64,000 nucleotides of DNA from Melioribacteraceae bacterium. Its GTDB lineage: Bacteria; Bacteroidota; Ignavibacteria; Ignavibacteriales; Melioribacteraceae. The stretch spans positions 2,141,511-2,205,510 of the forward strand of contig CP129490.1 of the NCBI GenBank assembly GCA_030584085.1, given 5' to 3'. A program made the position numbers and the translations under genes. This document shows, in pieces, positions 33,559-41,519 of the stretch (its first letter is position 1; the number at the start of each line of letters is the position of its first letter). The notes beneath the pieces were generated by a model. That model was not told where the DNA came from. It did not search any database and saw nothing but the letters and a program-made list of their open reading frames with translations.

Positions 33559-33828
33559 ATGCAAGAGTTTTTCGAATTCAAAACAATGGTTAGTTCAATT
33601 CTTATTAAAGTTCTTTATGTACTTGGTGTTCTTGTTGTTACGATTTATGGAATCATTTCTTTATTCAGCGGTTCGTTTATGATGGGTCTTGGTACTATAA
33701 TCTTTGGTAATTTATTTTGGAGATTATTTTGCGAAGGTATAATTGTCGTGTTCAGTATTCATGACAGACTTTCATCAATAGATTCTAAAACCGCCGCCAG
33801 TCATGATCCACGTAGCGGACAATTCTAA
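33559..33828 (+). CDS. DUF4282-family small membrane protein
   Basis: An 89-residue protein with two membrane segments (about 15-35 and 42-65). The FEFKTMVSSILIKVLYVLGV start and GTIIFGNLFWRLFCEGIIVVFSIHDRL segment match DUF4282 proteins; function unknown. The ATG follows GGAGGGTAAT, a strong ribosome site. Its end overlaps the start of the next gene by 26 bases, suggesting coupled translation with the NlpC/P60-like protein. Confidence 0.82.
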   Translation: MQEFFEFKTMVSSILIKVLYVLGVLVVTIYGIISLFSGSFMMGLGTIIFGNLFWRLFCEGIIVVFSIHDRLSSIDSKTAASHDPRSGQF

Positions 33829-34462
33829 AACTAGAATAAGTATTGTTATTGTTCTGACTTTCTTTCTGTTTACACCAAAATCAATTGAAGAAAGATCGAT
33901 AATAAATGCTTCGGTAATTCCGTCGCTTGAAATTAAGACTTCGATCTTGAAGGACGGCGATCTCATCTTTAGAAGAGGAATAAGTTTTGTAAGTAATTTA
34001 GTTTTAGAAAACGATCCGAGTTCTCCTTATTCCCATATCGGGATAATTTCATTTTATAACAACACACCATTTGTAATCCACGCCGTACCCGATGAATCAG
34101 AAAACGGGATTGATCATATCCGAAAAGATTCTCTAGGAATGTTTTTATTGAAAGACAGAGCTTCGGCTTATGAAGTTATTCGTTATGATGATCCATCAAT
34201 AGCTGAAGAAGCTTCATACTTCGCAAAAATATCTTATGAAGCCGGAATTTTATTTGACGATAGTTTTTCGCTTCATGATTCAACAAAATATTATTGCACG
34301 GAATTAATATGGCGTGCTTACAAATTTGCCGGTGTAGATTTAACCGAAAATACATTCGATACACTTTCTATTCCGGTCGGTGAAAATCCTTATTTACTTC
34401 CCGGGACTCTATTATGGAGTCCCAATACTAAATCAATTACTAAAAAATCTATTTACCAGTGA
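33803..34462 (+). CDS. YiiX/YebB-like NlpC/P60-superfamily cysteine hydrolase
   Basis: A 219-residue protein with an N-terminal hydrophobic segment (about 10-28) for export or anchoring. The permuted papain-like catalytic set is visible: LKDGDLIFRRG, His in PYSHIGI, and Cys in YYCTELIWRAY. This group cuts amide bonds in peptidoglycan or lipids. The start overlaps the DUF4282 gene; no better start lies downstream of the hydrophobic segment. It is followed 7 bases later by a lipoprotein gene, so three envelope genes appear co-transcribed. Confidence 0.82.
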   Translation: MIHVADNSKTRISIVIVLTFFLFTPKSIEERSIINASVIPSLEIKTSILKDGDLIFRRGISFVSNLVLENDPSSPYSHIGIISFYNNTPFVIHAVPDESENGIDHIRKDSLGMFLLKDRASAYEVIRYDDPSIAEEASYFAKISYEAGILFDDSFSLHDSTKYYCTELIWRAYKFAGVDLTENTFDTLSIPVGENPYLLPGTLLWSPNTKSITKKSIYQ

Positions 34463-34469
34463 GGTTAAA

Positions 34470-34856
34470 ATGAGAAACGTTATCAAACTGTTAGTTGTAG
34501 CTTTATTATTATCATTTGTTTTTGTTAATTGCGGTGGACCGGCAACTCCTCAGGATGTTGTAAAAGATTCATTCGAAATGATGGCAAACAATGATAAAGC
34601 AGGTGTGAAAGATTTACTTTCTTCACAAGTTAAAGCTCTAGTCGATGATAAAAAACTTGACGAAGGTATTAATAATAAGTATGAAGAAATAAAAGCAAAA
34701 GGCGGTATTACAAATATCGAATTTTTGAGTGAAGATATTGAAGAGAATGAAGCCAATTTTAAAGTTAGATTAACTTACGGCGACGGTTCAACCGACGATG
34801 AAAAAGCTAAAGTTGTAAAAGAAGACGGTGAATGGAAATTAGGTATATCGAAATAA
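34470..34856 (+). CDS. DUF4878-family lipoprotein
   Basis: A 128-residue protein. The ATG at 34470 follows GTGAGGT and gives a lipoprotein signal with the lipobox FVNC at about residue 20; an upstream in-frame ATG at 34380 would bury this signal. TPQDVVKDSFEMMANNDKAGVKDLL and the KVVKEDGEWKLGI ending match DUF4878, a small NTF2-like fold of unknown role. It is the last gene before a strong terminator. Confidence 0.85.
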   Translation: MRNVIKLLVVALLLSFVFVNCGGPATPQDVVKDSFEMMANNDKAGVKDLLSSQVKALVDDKKLDEGINNKYEEIKAKGGITNIEFLSEDIEENEANFKVRLTYGDGSTDDEKAKVVKEDGEWKLGISK

Positions 34857-34861
34857 TTATT

Positions 34862-34897
34862 AAAGATTCCATCCATTCTAAGATGGATGGAATCTTT
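34862..34897. terminator. Bidirectional terminator
   Basis: A perfect 15-bp stem, AAAGATTCCATCCAT (34862-34876) with ATGGATGGAATCTTT (34883-34897), lies between the ends of the lipoprotein gene (plus) and the TPR histidine kinase gene (minus). Confidence 0.9.
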
Positions 34898-34900
34898 TCT

Positions 34901-36844
34901 TTAAACGGGTATTTTTAGAATAAAAGTACTGCCATTGCCAACTTCACTTTTCACTTCTATTGTACCACCATGAAGTTCGGCAAATTCTTTACAAATCTTA
35001 AGACCAAGTCCCGTTCCCTTTTCATTATTTGTTCCCGGTGAAGAATATTTGAAATCAACTTTGAATAAGTTCTCTCTTACTTTCTCGTCAATACCGACAC
35101 CTGAATCTTTAACGGATATTTCAATTGTATTATTTTTTCTTTGACCCGAAACTATAACTTCACTGCCGTTTGGTGAAAACTTGATTGCATTATCGACAAA
35201 ATTCCCAATCACAGTTTCAATTACAAATTTGTCACCTATAAATTCAGTCATTTCATCAGAATCAATTTTAAGAGCAATATTTTTATTTTTAGAAGCGAGG
35301 CGATAAGTCGATGATAATGACGTAAGCAATTCATGAAGATTTAGTTTTACTTTATTAATTCCCAGTTCGCCTTTTTGTGATCTTGCCCAAGTTAAAAGTT
35401 CTTCTAATTGTTTGTGTATATCTTTTGATGCATCATAAATTGATGTTATCATCTCCTTACGTTCTTTATCAGAAAAATCATCGTAATAATCTTTCAAAAA
35501 ATTTGCGATATTCAGTAAAGCATTAAAAGGATTCTTAAGGTCATGAGCAAATATTGAAAAGAATTTATCCTTGGAAGAATTCAATTCCTTCAATAGATTG
35601 TTTGCTTTTTTTTCGGCCCGATATCTTAAAACAAATAAACCGACTCCGATAAGAATGAGTATGGTTATTAGTATTAAATAATTACGAGTTGTTTTTTGAT
35701 ATTGGATATCGAGTTTTAATCGTTCGTTTTCACGATCCTTTCTTTCCGTGGCAAATGCCGTTTGTAAATCTGCAATTTTATTGAGGTTTTCTTGTCCGTA
35801 TATTTTTTCTTTAAGTAATTGATATTCGTTTAATGAATTGTATGCGGTTTCGAAATCGTTTTTTTTCACTGCAAGTTCAGTCATAAATTGGTAAGAAACC
35901 ATTAGCTGATCAAGATGACCGGTTTTTTGTGATTCTTCTTTTGCCTTCTTAAGAAATTCTTCTGCTTTATTCAAATCTCCAAGATTCATGTGAAGCAAAC
36001 CAAGATTATTATAGCAAATTAACTCACCGTACTTGTTTTCTATTTTCAAATCTATTTCAAGAGCTCTTAACCTGCTCTCTAATGATTTCGTTAAGTTGCC
36101 CTGTTTATAATACAAATCCGATATACCGGCTAAGACATAACTTTCACCTTTCAGGTAATTTGATTTGAGGCTTACATCATAAGCTTTGAAATATGTCGAT
36201 AATGCAAGTTCGTATCTGTTCTGATTTTCATAAACAGAAGCCATATTAATCAGAGATTTTGCATAGCCGCGATCATCACCTATCGCAAGTCTGATATCGC
36301 CCGATCTCTTGAAATACTCTAATGCTTTTTCATGATCAAACTGCTTCATGTAAATTTCACCGATATCGTTCAAAGTATAAGCCATCCCCCTTTGATCATT
36401 TATCTCTTCAAAAATGTTGTAGGATTCCATAATATTTTCAAGTGCTACAGAATAAAGAGCTTTCTTGAAATAATAATCACCAAGATTATTAAGTGAATAG
36501 GCAATTTCGCGTTTGTTATTATTTTCTTTACCAAGTTCATAACCGAGTTTGTAATAGTGGTAAGCGGAATCAAGATCGCCTAAATTTCCGTAAATAACCC
36601 CAAGAAAATTTAGTAGCTGTGATTTGTATTTTTGATTTGAAATCCTGTCAACTATTTTAAGTGCAGCTAAACCGTATTCCTTTGCGGCACTTGGATTTGA
36701 ACTTCTAAGTTCCCAAGTAAGATCATTGAGCTCTCTAACAATAGTTGTGTCATCACTACCCTTCATTTCAGATAAGAGACTATCTAAATTGGGCTGCGCA
36801 AATACAGTAGAGAGAATTAAGAGAACCAGAATATATACTTTCAT
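34901..36844 (-). CDS. TPR-domain sensor histidine kinase
   Basis: A 647-residue membrane kinase. Residues 1-17 form a signal peptide. About 75-340 are six or seven TPR repeats (for example LLNFLGVIYGNLGDLDSAYHYYKLG), exported to the periplasm. A coiled coil (350-388) and one membrane segment (about 391-410) follow. The HisKA domain carries His434 in FFSIFAHDLKNPF. The HATPase_c domain has NFVDNAIKFS, DSGVGI and GTGLGL boxes. It lacks a receiver domain, and no regulator gene is adjacent, so its partner lies elsewhere. This TPR-kinase layout is frequent in Bacteroidota and their relatives. Confidence 0.93.
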   Translation of the reverse strand: MKVYILVLLILSTVFAQPNLDSLLSEMKGSDDTTIVRELNDLTWELRSSNPSAAKEYGLAALKIVDRISNQKYKSQLLNFLGVIYGNLGDLDSAYHYYKLGYELGKENNNKREIAYSLNNLGDYYFKKALYSVALENIMESYNIFEEINDQRGMAYTLNDIGEIYMKQFDHEKALEYFKRSGDIRLAIGDDRGYAKSLINMASVYENQNRYELALSTYFKAYDVSLKSNYLKGESYVLAGISDLYYKQGNLTKSLESRLRALEIDLKIENKYGELICYNNLGLLHMNLGDLNKAEEFLKKAKEESQKTGHLDQLMVSYQFMTELAVKKNDFETAYNSLNEYQLLKEKIYGQENLNKIADLQTAFATERKDRENERLKLDIQYQKTTRNYLILITILILIGVGLFVLRYRAEKKANNLLKELNSSKDKFFSIFAHDLKNPFNALLNIANFLKDYYDDFSDKERKEMITSIYDASKDIHKQLEELLTWARSQKGELGINKVKLNLHELLTSLSSTYRLASKNKNIALKIDSDEMTEFIGDKFVIETVIGNFVDNAIKFSPNGSEVIVSGQRKNNTIEISVKDSGVGIDEKVRENLFKVDFKYSSPGTNNEKGTGLGLKICKEFAELHGGTIEVKSEVGNGSTFILKIPV

Positions 36845-36949
36845 TTATTCCTCAAATAAACGGATTAACAAAATAATGAATAAAAACAGTTAAGAAGAGA
36901 TTAAAGTTCAATAACTTACTAATGCTAAACAAACATAACACAATTAAAA

Positions 36950-37699
36950 TCAATTAATATGTGAAACGGCAAATTGAAAATCCGCTGTGAAACCGGAATG
37001 AGCCGTGAATATATATTTAATTGAATCCAATCCAGAAACTTTATACATCGATTTTCTTACTTCATCTTCATCAGTTACAAAATATTTTCTAAATGGTAAA
37101 GAAATTCTCCCATTCTTTAATCGAAAAGCATCTCCAGAAAATAGATACTTATTATCAAATATATAACCAAATGAACCTTCTGTATGACCGGGAAGAGATA
37201 TAGCTTTTATTATCCTATCACCTACAAAAATAGAATCCTCATCTTCAATCAGATTTAAATTTTGTATCTGTAATTCATTATTAAGCATTGGAATAAAGTT
37301 GAATCGCTGCTGACCATTATCTAACATTATTTTTTCTTCTTTAGAGAAGTAAACTTCGGCGGATTTAAATAAGTCAATATTATTTGCATGATCAGCATCC
37401 GAATGGGTAATCAACAAGTACTTGATATCATCTATACTGATATCATTATACTCTAATCCCCTAAGAATATAAGATTCAAAATAACCTGTATCAATTGCTA
37501 TGTAAACCGAATCAATACGGATTAAGTACATACTGGAAAAAAGATCATTGATTACAATTACGTCATCCGTAATGCGTTCAGTAAGTCTTTCTTCAAAATT
37601 TAGCATTAGATAAAAATATATAATGAATGCAAGAAATGATGTTGCTATTAGTGCAGAAAGTACTAATAAAAATTTATATACTTTTTTTTGACTTTTCAT
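36950..37699 (-). CDS. Membrane-anchored MBL-fold hydrolase
   Basis: A 249-residue protein with one N-terminal membrane segment (about 10-35) and a metallo-beta-lactamase fold. The metal motif is THSDADH (HxDxDH, with Asp in place of the usual second His), followed by GHTEGSFGY, FSGDAF and a late TAHSG His. The fold hydrolyses esters, lactones or thioesters; the substrate is unknown. The start overlaps the end of the upstream membrane-protein gene by 26 bases. Confidence 0.88.
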   Translation of the reverse strand: MKSQKKVYKFLLVLSALIATSFLAFIIYFYLMLNFEERLTERITDDVIVINDLFSSMYLIRIDSVYIAIDTGYFESYILRGLEYNDISIDDIKYLLITHSDADHANNIDLFKSAEVYFSKEEKIMLDNGQQRFNFIPMLNNELQIQNLNLIEDEDSIFVGDRIIKAISLPGHTEGSFGYIFDNKYLFSGDAFRLKNGRISLPFRKYFVTDEDEVRKSMYKVSGLDSIKYIFTAHSGFTADFQFAVSHIN

Positions 37700-38186
37700 T
37701 TATAACATTACTCTCATTTTTATTTAAAACGAGAATAAAATATCTGAATAAAATGATATAAATTAAGGATTGTAAAACCATACCGAATAAGACTATTTTA
37801 ATGAAGGCAATCCCGTAGACAAACAAAATTCCCAGAATAATGAGTAAATATGTTAAAAGAAATGTAATGAGGAATGACTTCAAACGTAAATCAATGTATT
37901 CGGGTTTCTCTATTTTTTCTTTAGAAAGGCTTATGAAAGCGAGACCGAGAAATAATAAAACTCCTCCAAGTTCTTCAGTAAAATGATTTTCGATTATTGA
38001 GAAATATTTGGTCTCAAGGTAAGTAGAATAAAATGCAAATGTCTCTATATCAAAAAAGGAAGGTTTTTCATCGAAGTAAAATCTCAGTATTAATAAAAAA
38101 ACTCCCGGTAGGATTAAAAGTAATCCCACCGGTTTAAATTTATGAGAAAGTAAAAGGTTACTTTGTAGCAAACGCTCTAATCTCAT
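37674..38186 (-). CDS. Hypothetical membrane protein
   Basis: A 170-residue protein with four hydrophobic segments (about 18-36, 70-86, 106-125 and 128-152) and a charged Lys/Asn-rich tail. I do not recognise a family. It overlaps the MBL-fold gene by 26 bases and lies 5 bases after the lipoprotein gene on the same strand, so the three are probably one transcript acting at the inner membrane or periplasm. Confidence 0.65.
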   Translation of the reverse strand: MRLERLLQSNLLLSHKFKPVGLLLILPGVFLLILRFYFDEKPSFFDIETFAFYSTYLETKYFSIIENHFTEELGGVLLFLGLAFISLSKEKIEKPEYIDLRLKSFLITFLLTYLLIILGILFVYGIAFIKIVLFGMVLQSLIYIILFRYFILVLNKNESNVINEKSKKSI

Positions 38187-38191
38187 TCAAA

Positions 38192-38860
38192 TTAATTAAC
38201 TGAGTAAAGGTAAACTTTTGCAGATGAACCATCTTCCATAATAATTTCAACGAACACTAAACCATATTTATGGTTCAATCGATAAACAAAATTTCGAATA
38301 CCGGGAACTCTAGAATCCTGCTCAACTTTAATAGTTTTGATATTGAAAAATCCATATGGAAAATCATCTTGGTCTGTTCTTTCTGTAACGGTTCTTGTAA
38401 TTGTCTTACCATTTGAGGTAGATACTTTGTATTTATCACCGACCTTTGCATTATACTTTACAAGAGTATGAAGTTTACCGTCAACATTCATATTATCCTG
38501 CATACCCTCAGAAGTGACTTTAAACTGAACTGTAGTGTTGATTCTTCCTGATGCATCTTTCATGCTGGCCGGAATAAAATTATTGAAAACTGAAAGTCCC
38601 GGTACATTTCTTAAATCAGCTTTTACTTGCAAGGTTGCAACACCATTGTTATTACTTATTACCTCAAACTCACCACCAATATCATATGATTGATTATTGA
38701 TTGTCACAGAACCGGTGCTAACAACATTACCAACCTGGCTAATTGGAACATTAGTATCACCGCCAAGTGAATTTGGGTCATCGTCAGATTCGGTTGTATC
38801 GCAAGAAATTATTAGGAGAGAAAACAAGAGGATGGTCAAAAGAACAAATATTTTTTTCAT
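38192..38860 (-). CDS. Putative lipoprotein of unknown function
   Basis: A 222-residue protein. The ATG at 38860 (MKKIFVLLTILLFSLLIISC) follows GGGAGCAAGCT and gives a clean lipobox LIISC with Cys20; the frame extends 23 codons further up without a signal. After the Cys, an acidic linker (DTTESDDDPNSLGGD) leads into a beta-rich region of about 190 residues. No known domain is recognised. First gene of a probable three-gene unit with the membrane protein and the MBL-fold hydrolase. Confidence 0.75.
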   Translation of the reverse strand: MKKIFVLLTILLFSLLIISCDTTESDDDPNSLGGDTNVPISQVGNVVSTGSVTINNQSYDIGGEFEVISNNNGVATLQVKADLRNVPGLSVFNNFIPASMKDASGRINTTVQFKVTSEGMQDNMNVDGKLHTLVKYNAKVGDKYKVSTSNGKTITRTVTERTDQDDFPYGFFNIKTIKVEQDSRVPGIRNFVYRLNHKYGLVFVEIIMEDGSSAKVYLYSVN

Positions 38861-39155
38861 AGCTTGCTCCCATGAACAATTTATATTGAATGAATTAGAA
38901 ATCTCACTCACAGGAACGGTAATGTGCAAACGCTAAATTGGTTGAGAGAAACGTAATCTTTTTTCTGAATAAAATCAAAACAGAGGTTTAAGTATGATAA
39001 TATATAGAAGAAAATTTTTACTAATTTAATTCATGATCAAGATCAATCGAGGTTAACAATATAGCGGCAGAAAGCGAGAGGTTCTCAGAACATTTCTATT
39101 CAGGAAACCTCCGAGAAATATAAAAGAAATCAACGGTTTACAAATAAAACGATTG

Positions 39156-39243
39156 CGGAGAGAGTGGGATTCGAACCCACGGTACCCTTTTGAGGCACAC
39201 TCACTTTCCAGGCGAGCCAGTTCAACCACTCCTGCACCTCTCC
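39156..39243 (-). tRNA. tRNA-Ser (anticodon GGA)
   Basis: 88-base class II tRNA with a long variable arm. The acceptor stem GGAGAGG pairs with the 3' end, the anticodon loop CTGGAAA holds GGA (39209-39207), and the T-loop is TTCGAAT between GTGGG and CCCAC. The discriminator is G, and CCA is not encoded (CAA follows). Confidence 0.95.
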
Positions 39244-39334
39244 AAAAAGGAATACAAATATATTAATTACCTTTTTTATTATGAAATTATAAAGCAAAGT
39301 AGATGGATATTTTTTAATTTAGTAATTCAAAATC

Positions 39335-39422
39335 GGAAGGATGCCAGAGTGGTTGAATGGGGCGGTCTCGAAAACCGTTGATCTCTTTTAGGGATCCGAG
39401 AGTTCGAATCTCTCTCCTTCCG
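39335..39422 (+). tRNA. tRNA-Ser (anticodon CGA)
   Basis: 88-base class II tRNA. The acceptor stem GGAAGGA pairs with TCCTTCC. Anticodon loop CTCGAAA with CGA at 39369-39371. The T-loop is TTCGAAT between GAGAG and CTCTC. Discriminator G; CCA is not encoded. Its last 14 bases and the next two are repeated at 39868-39883. Confidence 0.95.
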
Positions 39423-39424
39423 CT
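39409..39424 (+). repeat. 16-bp direct repeat, copy 1 (tRNA 3' end)
   Basis: TCTCTCTCCTTCCGCT covers the 3' T-stem and acceptor strand of tRNA-Ser(CGA) plus two bases. The identical copy at 39868-39883 bounds the GIY-YIG insert. Confidence 0.9.
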
Positions 39425-39867
39425 CTACTTCGCCCTTGGGCTTCGTAGAGCTTCGCTCTCCGGAATTTTAATGAAGGAGACGCTTTGCTTTGCGGAATTT
39501 GTATGAAAATCGTGTTTTGTTTCTAATCAAATTCAAAATTTGAATTCATCTGTTGATATCTATTGAATTAAGCTAATCCTCTCAAATTTAATTAGAGGTG
39601 ACAAAATGTATTATGTTTACTTTCTCAAAAGTAGAATGTCTTCATTTCGTTATGTTGGATATACATCAAATATAGATCAACGTTTCAAAGAGCACAATTC
39701 TGGCATGAACAAATCAACAAAACCATATCTCCCTTTTGAATTGGATGCATTCGTTGCTGTTCAAACAAAATAAAAAGCTCAACAATTAGAACAGTACTTC
39801 AAAACTGGTTCAGGTATTGCTTTTGCCAGAAAGCGAATTTTAACCTACGAAGCCTTGGCGAAGTAGG
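39425..39867 (+). mobile_element. 443-bp GIY-YIG mini-element with hairpin inverted-repeat ends
   Basis: The insert lies exactly between two copies of a 16-bp tRNA 3'-end sequence. It opens with CTACTTCGCC and ends with GGCGAAGTAG plus one G, so the termini are inverted repeats. Each terminus also folds by itself: 4 bp, a 3x3 internal loop, 3-4 bp and a TT tip (CTACTTCGCCC TT GGGCTTCGTAG at left; CTACGAAGCC TT GGCGAAGTAG at right). Inside is one broken GIY-YIG nuclease gene whose last codons lie in the right hairpin. No transposase or integrase is present. The element boundaries are read directly; mobility is inferred. Confidence 0.75.
39606..39866 (+). pseudogene. GIY-YIG endonuclease gene with in-frame stop
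   Basis: The ATG at 39606 follows GAGGTGAC. The frame reads MYYVYFLKSRMSSFRYVGYT, then RFKEHNSGMNKSTKPYLPFELDAF, the GIY-YIG nuclease core of short UvrC-like proteins. At codon 56 (39771-39773) TAA stands where relatives usually have Glu or Asp, and the same frame continues as KAQQLEQYFKTGSGIAFARKR to a TAG at 39864-39866. So one nonsense change splits an 86-codon gene. The last residues, YEALAK, are encoded by the right-end hairpin. Confidence 0.85.
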
Positions 39868-39883
39868 TCTCTCTCCTTCCGCT
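39868..39883 (+). repeat. 16-bp direct repeat, copy 2
   Basis: Identical to 39409-39424 (end of tRNA-Ser(CGA)). It has no tRNA body of its own, so it is the far-side duplication left by insertion of the GIY-YIG element. Confidence 0.9.
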
Positions 39884-40540
39884 GGTTAGTTATTCCGCGT
39901 TCTGTTTTTTTAGTGATCCCAGAACTCTAGCGAATAAATTACCAGGTAAAAAACCTCTAATCATCATGAACATTATATATTAATCTGAGCGAATATATTT
40001 TCAGTATTAGTATTGCAATTTATGAACTTCACTGAGAGTTGATTGGAGGTTAAACGTATTCAAATACTTTTCAAATAGGTTTCAGAGTATAAGTTGAGCG
40101 GATATTGACACCAGGTAGAGACCGGATGGAAGCGTTATTAAGTGAGGCAATAAATTGTTATTAGAGTAATATTCTTTTTAATTTTTTACTGTACCATTTA
40201 ATATTTTTTCTTATTTTGTGTTTCAGTTATAACAATTAAGGTTGTTATGGATTATTTCCCCTTCTCATTCCCTATTATCGTTTTATTCGCAGTGCTTTAC
40301 ACATTCTTATCCTTCACTAATAAATTTTTAAACTACAATTTTTGCATAAATAACAGAATCTATTCCGTCCACTCCGGAGTTGCAAGTACAAACATAGTTC
40401 TGATTTATGAAAATTTTAAAAAGAAATCAACGGATGTTGGAGTTGCTGATTTTGCATCGCAAACATCTTGGTTAGAATAAATAGTTGTTGTTTTGTGTTA
40501 GTTATAAAGCTTCTATTATATTCATTTTTATGGGAGATAT
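39884..40540. other. Gene-poor stretch beside the tRNA/GIY-YIG locus
   Basis: It holds no convincing gene. An ORF at 40247-40480 (77 codons, first 35 residues hydrophobic) has no ribosome site and no recognised family; I do not call it. A short perfect inverted repeat, ATAACAA / TTGTTAT (40229-40248), lies over its ATG, and GTTATAA recurs at 40226 and 40501. These resemble fragments of integron cassette ends or simply decayed mobile DNA. Confidence 0.4.
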
Positions 40541-41518
40541 ATGGCTAGACGAAAAACAAAAAATATTACTGGTATAACTCGAATAGATGGCTTACCAGTT
40601 CATGATGCCTACGTTGCATTTATTTGTATTAATTGTAAAGAATTAAATACAATTCATATTGGGGCACAACTTATTTCACCAAAGGATGCCTTTGAAAATG
40701 CACTTTGGAAATGTGAAAAGTGTGATTTTATTCATTCTAAAAATACTGATATCCCATTTACAAATTGGAAAGGTCCCTTTAGAAAATCGAAGTCTCTGCA
40801 AGCTGAAAGATTTTGGCGTGCCTTTTTTCTAACTAGCACCGAAAATCCAGAAGCTTTTTGGAAAAGGTGTGGCGCATGTAATAGAATATTACCTTTTCAT
40901 TCATTTAGCAAACATGTTAACTGGGGTCCTCTAGAAAGGCAAATGGAATGTAGAGCATGTAAAGGTGCAATTAATGCAGAGTTGAATCCTAAAAGGACCA
41001 AACAACAATTGCATGAATCCTCCATTAGGAGAAGAATAGCTGACATTCTAGTTGCCGAAGAAAATGAGAAAATTGATATAAAAAAATTATTTGAAAGATT
41101 TGATAACAAATGCTTTAAGACAAAAAAAACATTGGATATAAGTAAGCGTAACACCTGGGCAATAGATCATATCCTTCCTTCAAAATATCTGTATCCTCTT
41201 AAGGTTTCTAATGCTGCATTATTGTCAAAAGAAGCCAATGAGAACAAAAGAGATCAATTGCCAAGCAAATTCTATACTAACAACGAACTTATTGAATTAG
41301 CTAAAATAACTGGTGCGGATTTAACGCTGTTAACTAGTGAAGTACCAATTATCAATACAAATATTGACGTTAATAAATGTGTAGAAAGATATTTAAAAGT
41401 GCGGGAAAAATCTAATCTTAAAAAAAGAATTGGAGAATTGAAAAAATTACTAGTCTCCTATGATTTAATTCAACTTCTTTCAAAGGAAAATAAGAAATTG
41501 TTAGGCATTAAAGAGTAG
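40541..41518 (+). CDS. HNH endonuclease with zinc-ribbon N-terminus (probable restriction enzyme)
   Basis: A 325-residue protein. Two Cys4 sites: Cys29/Cys32/Cys58/Cys61 and Cys110/Cys113/Cys137/Cys140. The HNH nuclease region (about 185-245) reads FDNKCFKTKKTLDI, WAIDHILPS (Asp209-His210), NAALLSKEANENKRD (Asn224, Asn235), the beta-beta-alpha metal fold. It ends one base from the end of a convergent double-domain DNA methyltransferase gene, so it is the likely cleavage partner of a type II restriction system. The ATG follows GGGAGATAT. The two genes are convergent, so each needs its own promoter. Confidence 0.78.
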   Translation: MARRKTKNITGITRIDGLPVHDAYVAFICINCKELNTIHIGAQLISPKDAFENALWKCEKCDFIHSKNTDIPFTNWKGPFRKSKSLQAERFWRAFFLTSTENPEAFWKRCGACNRILPFHSFSKHVNWGPLERQMECRACKGAINAELNPKRTKQQLHESSIRRRIADILVAEENEKIDIKKLFERFDNKCFKTKKTLDISKRNTWAIDHILPSKYLYPLKVSNAALLSKEANENKRDQLPSKFYTNNELIELAKITGADLTLLTSEVPIINTNIDVNKCVERYLKVREKSNLKKRIGELKKLLVSYDLIQLLSKENKKLLGIKE

Positions 41519-41519
41519 C

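Noticed and set aside
39001-39155. Search for a CRISPR array or rRNA near the tRNA genes
   Set aside because: No regularly spaced repeats or rRNA-like conserved stretches are visible here or elsewhere in the window.
40247-40480. 77-codon ORF with hydrophobic N-terminus
   Set aside because: No ribosome site, no recognisable family, and its ATG lies within an inverted repeat in decayed sequence. Mentioned but not called as a gene.
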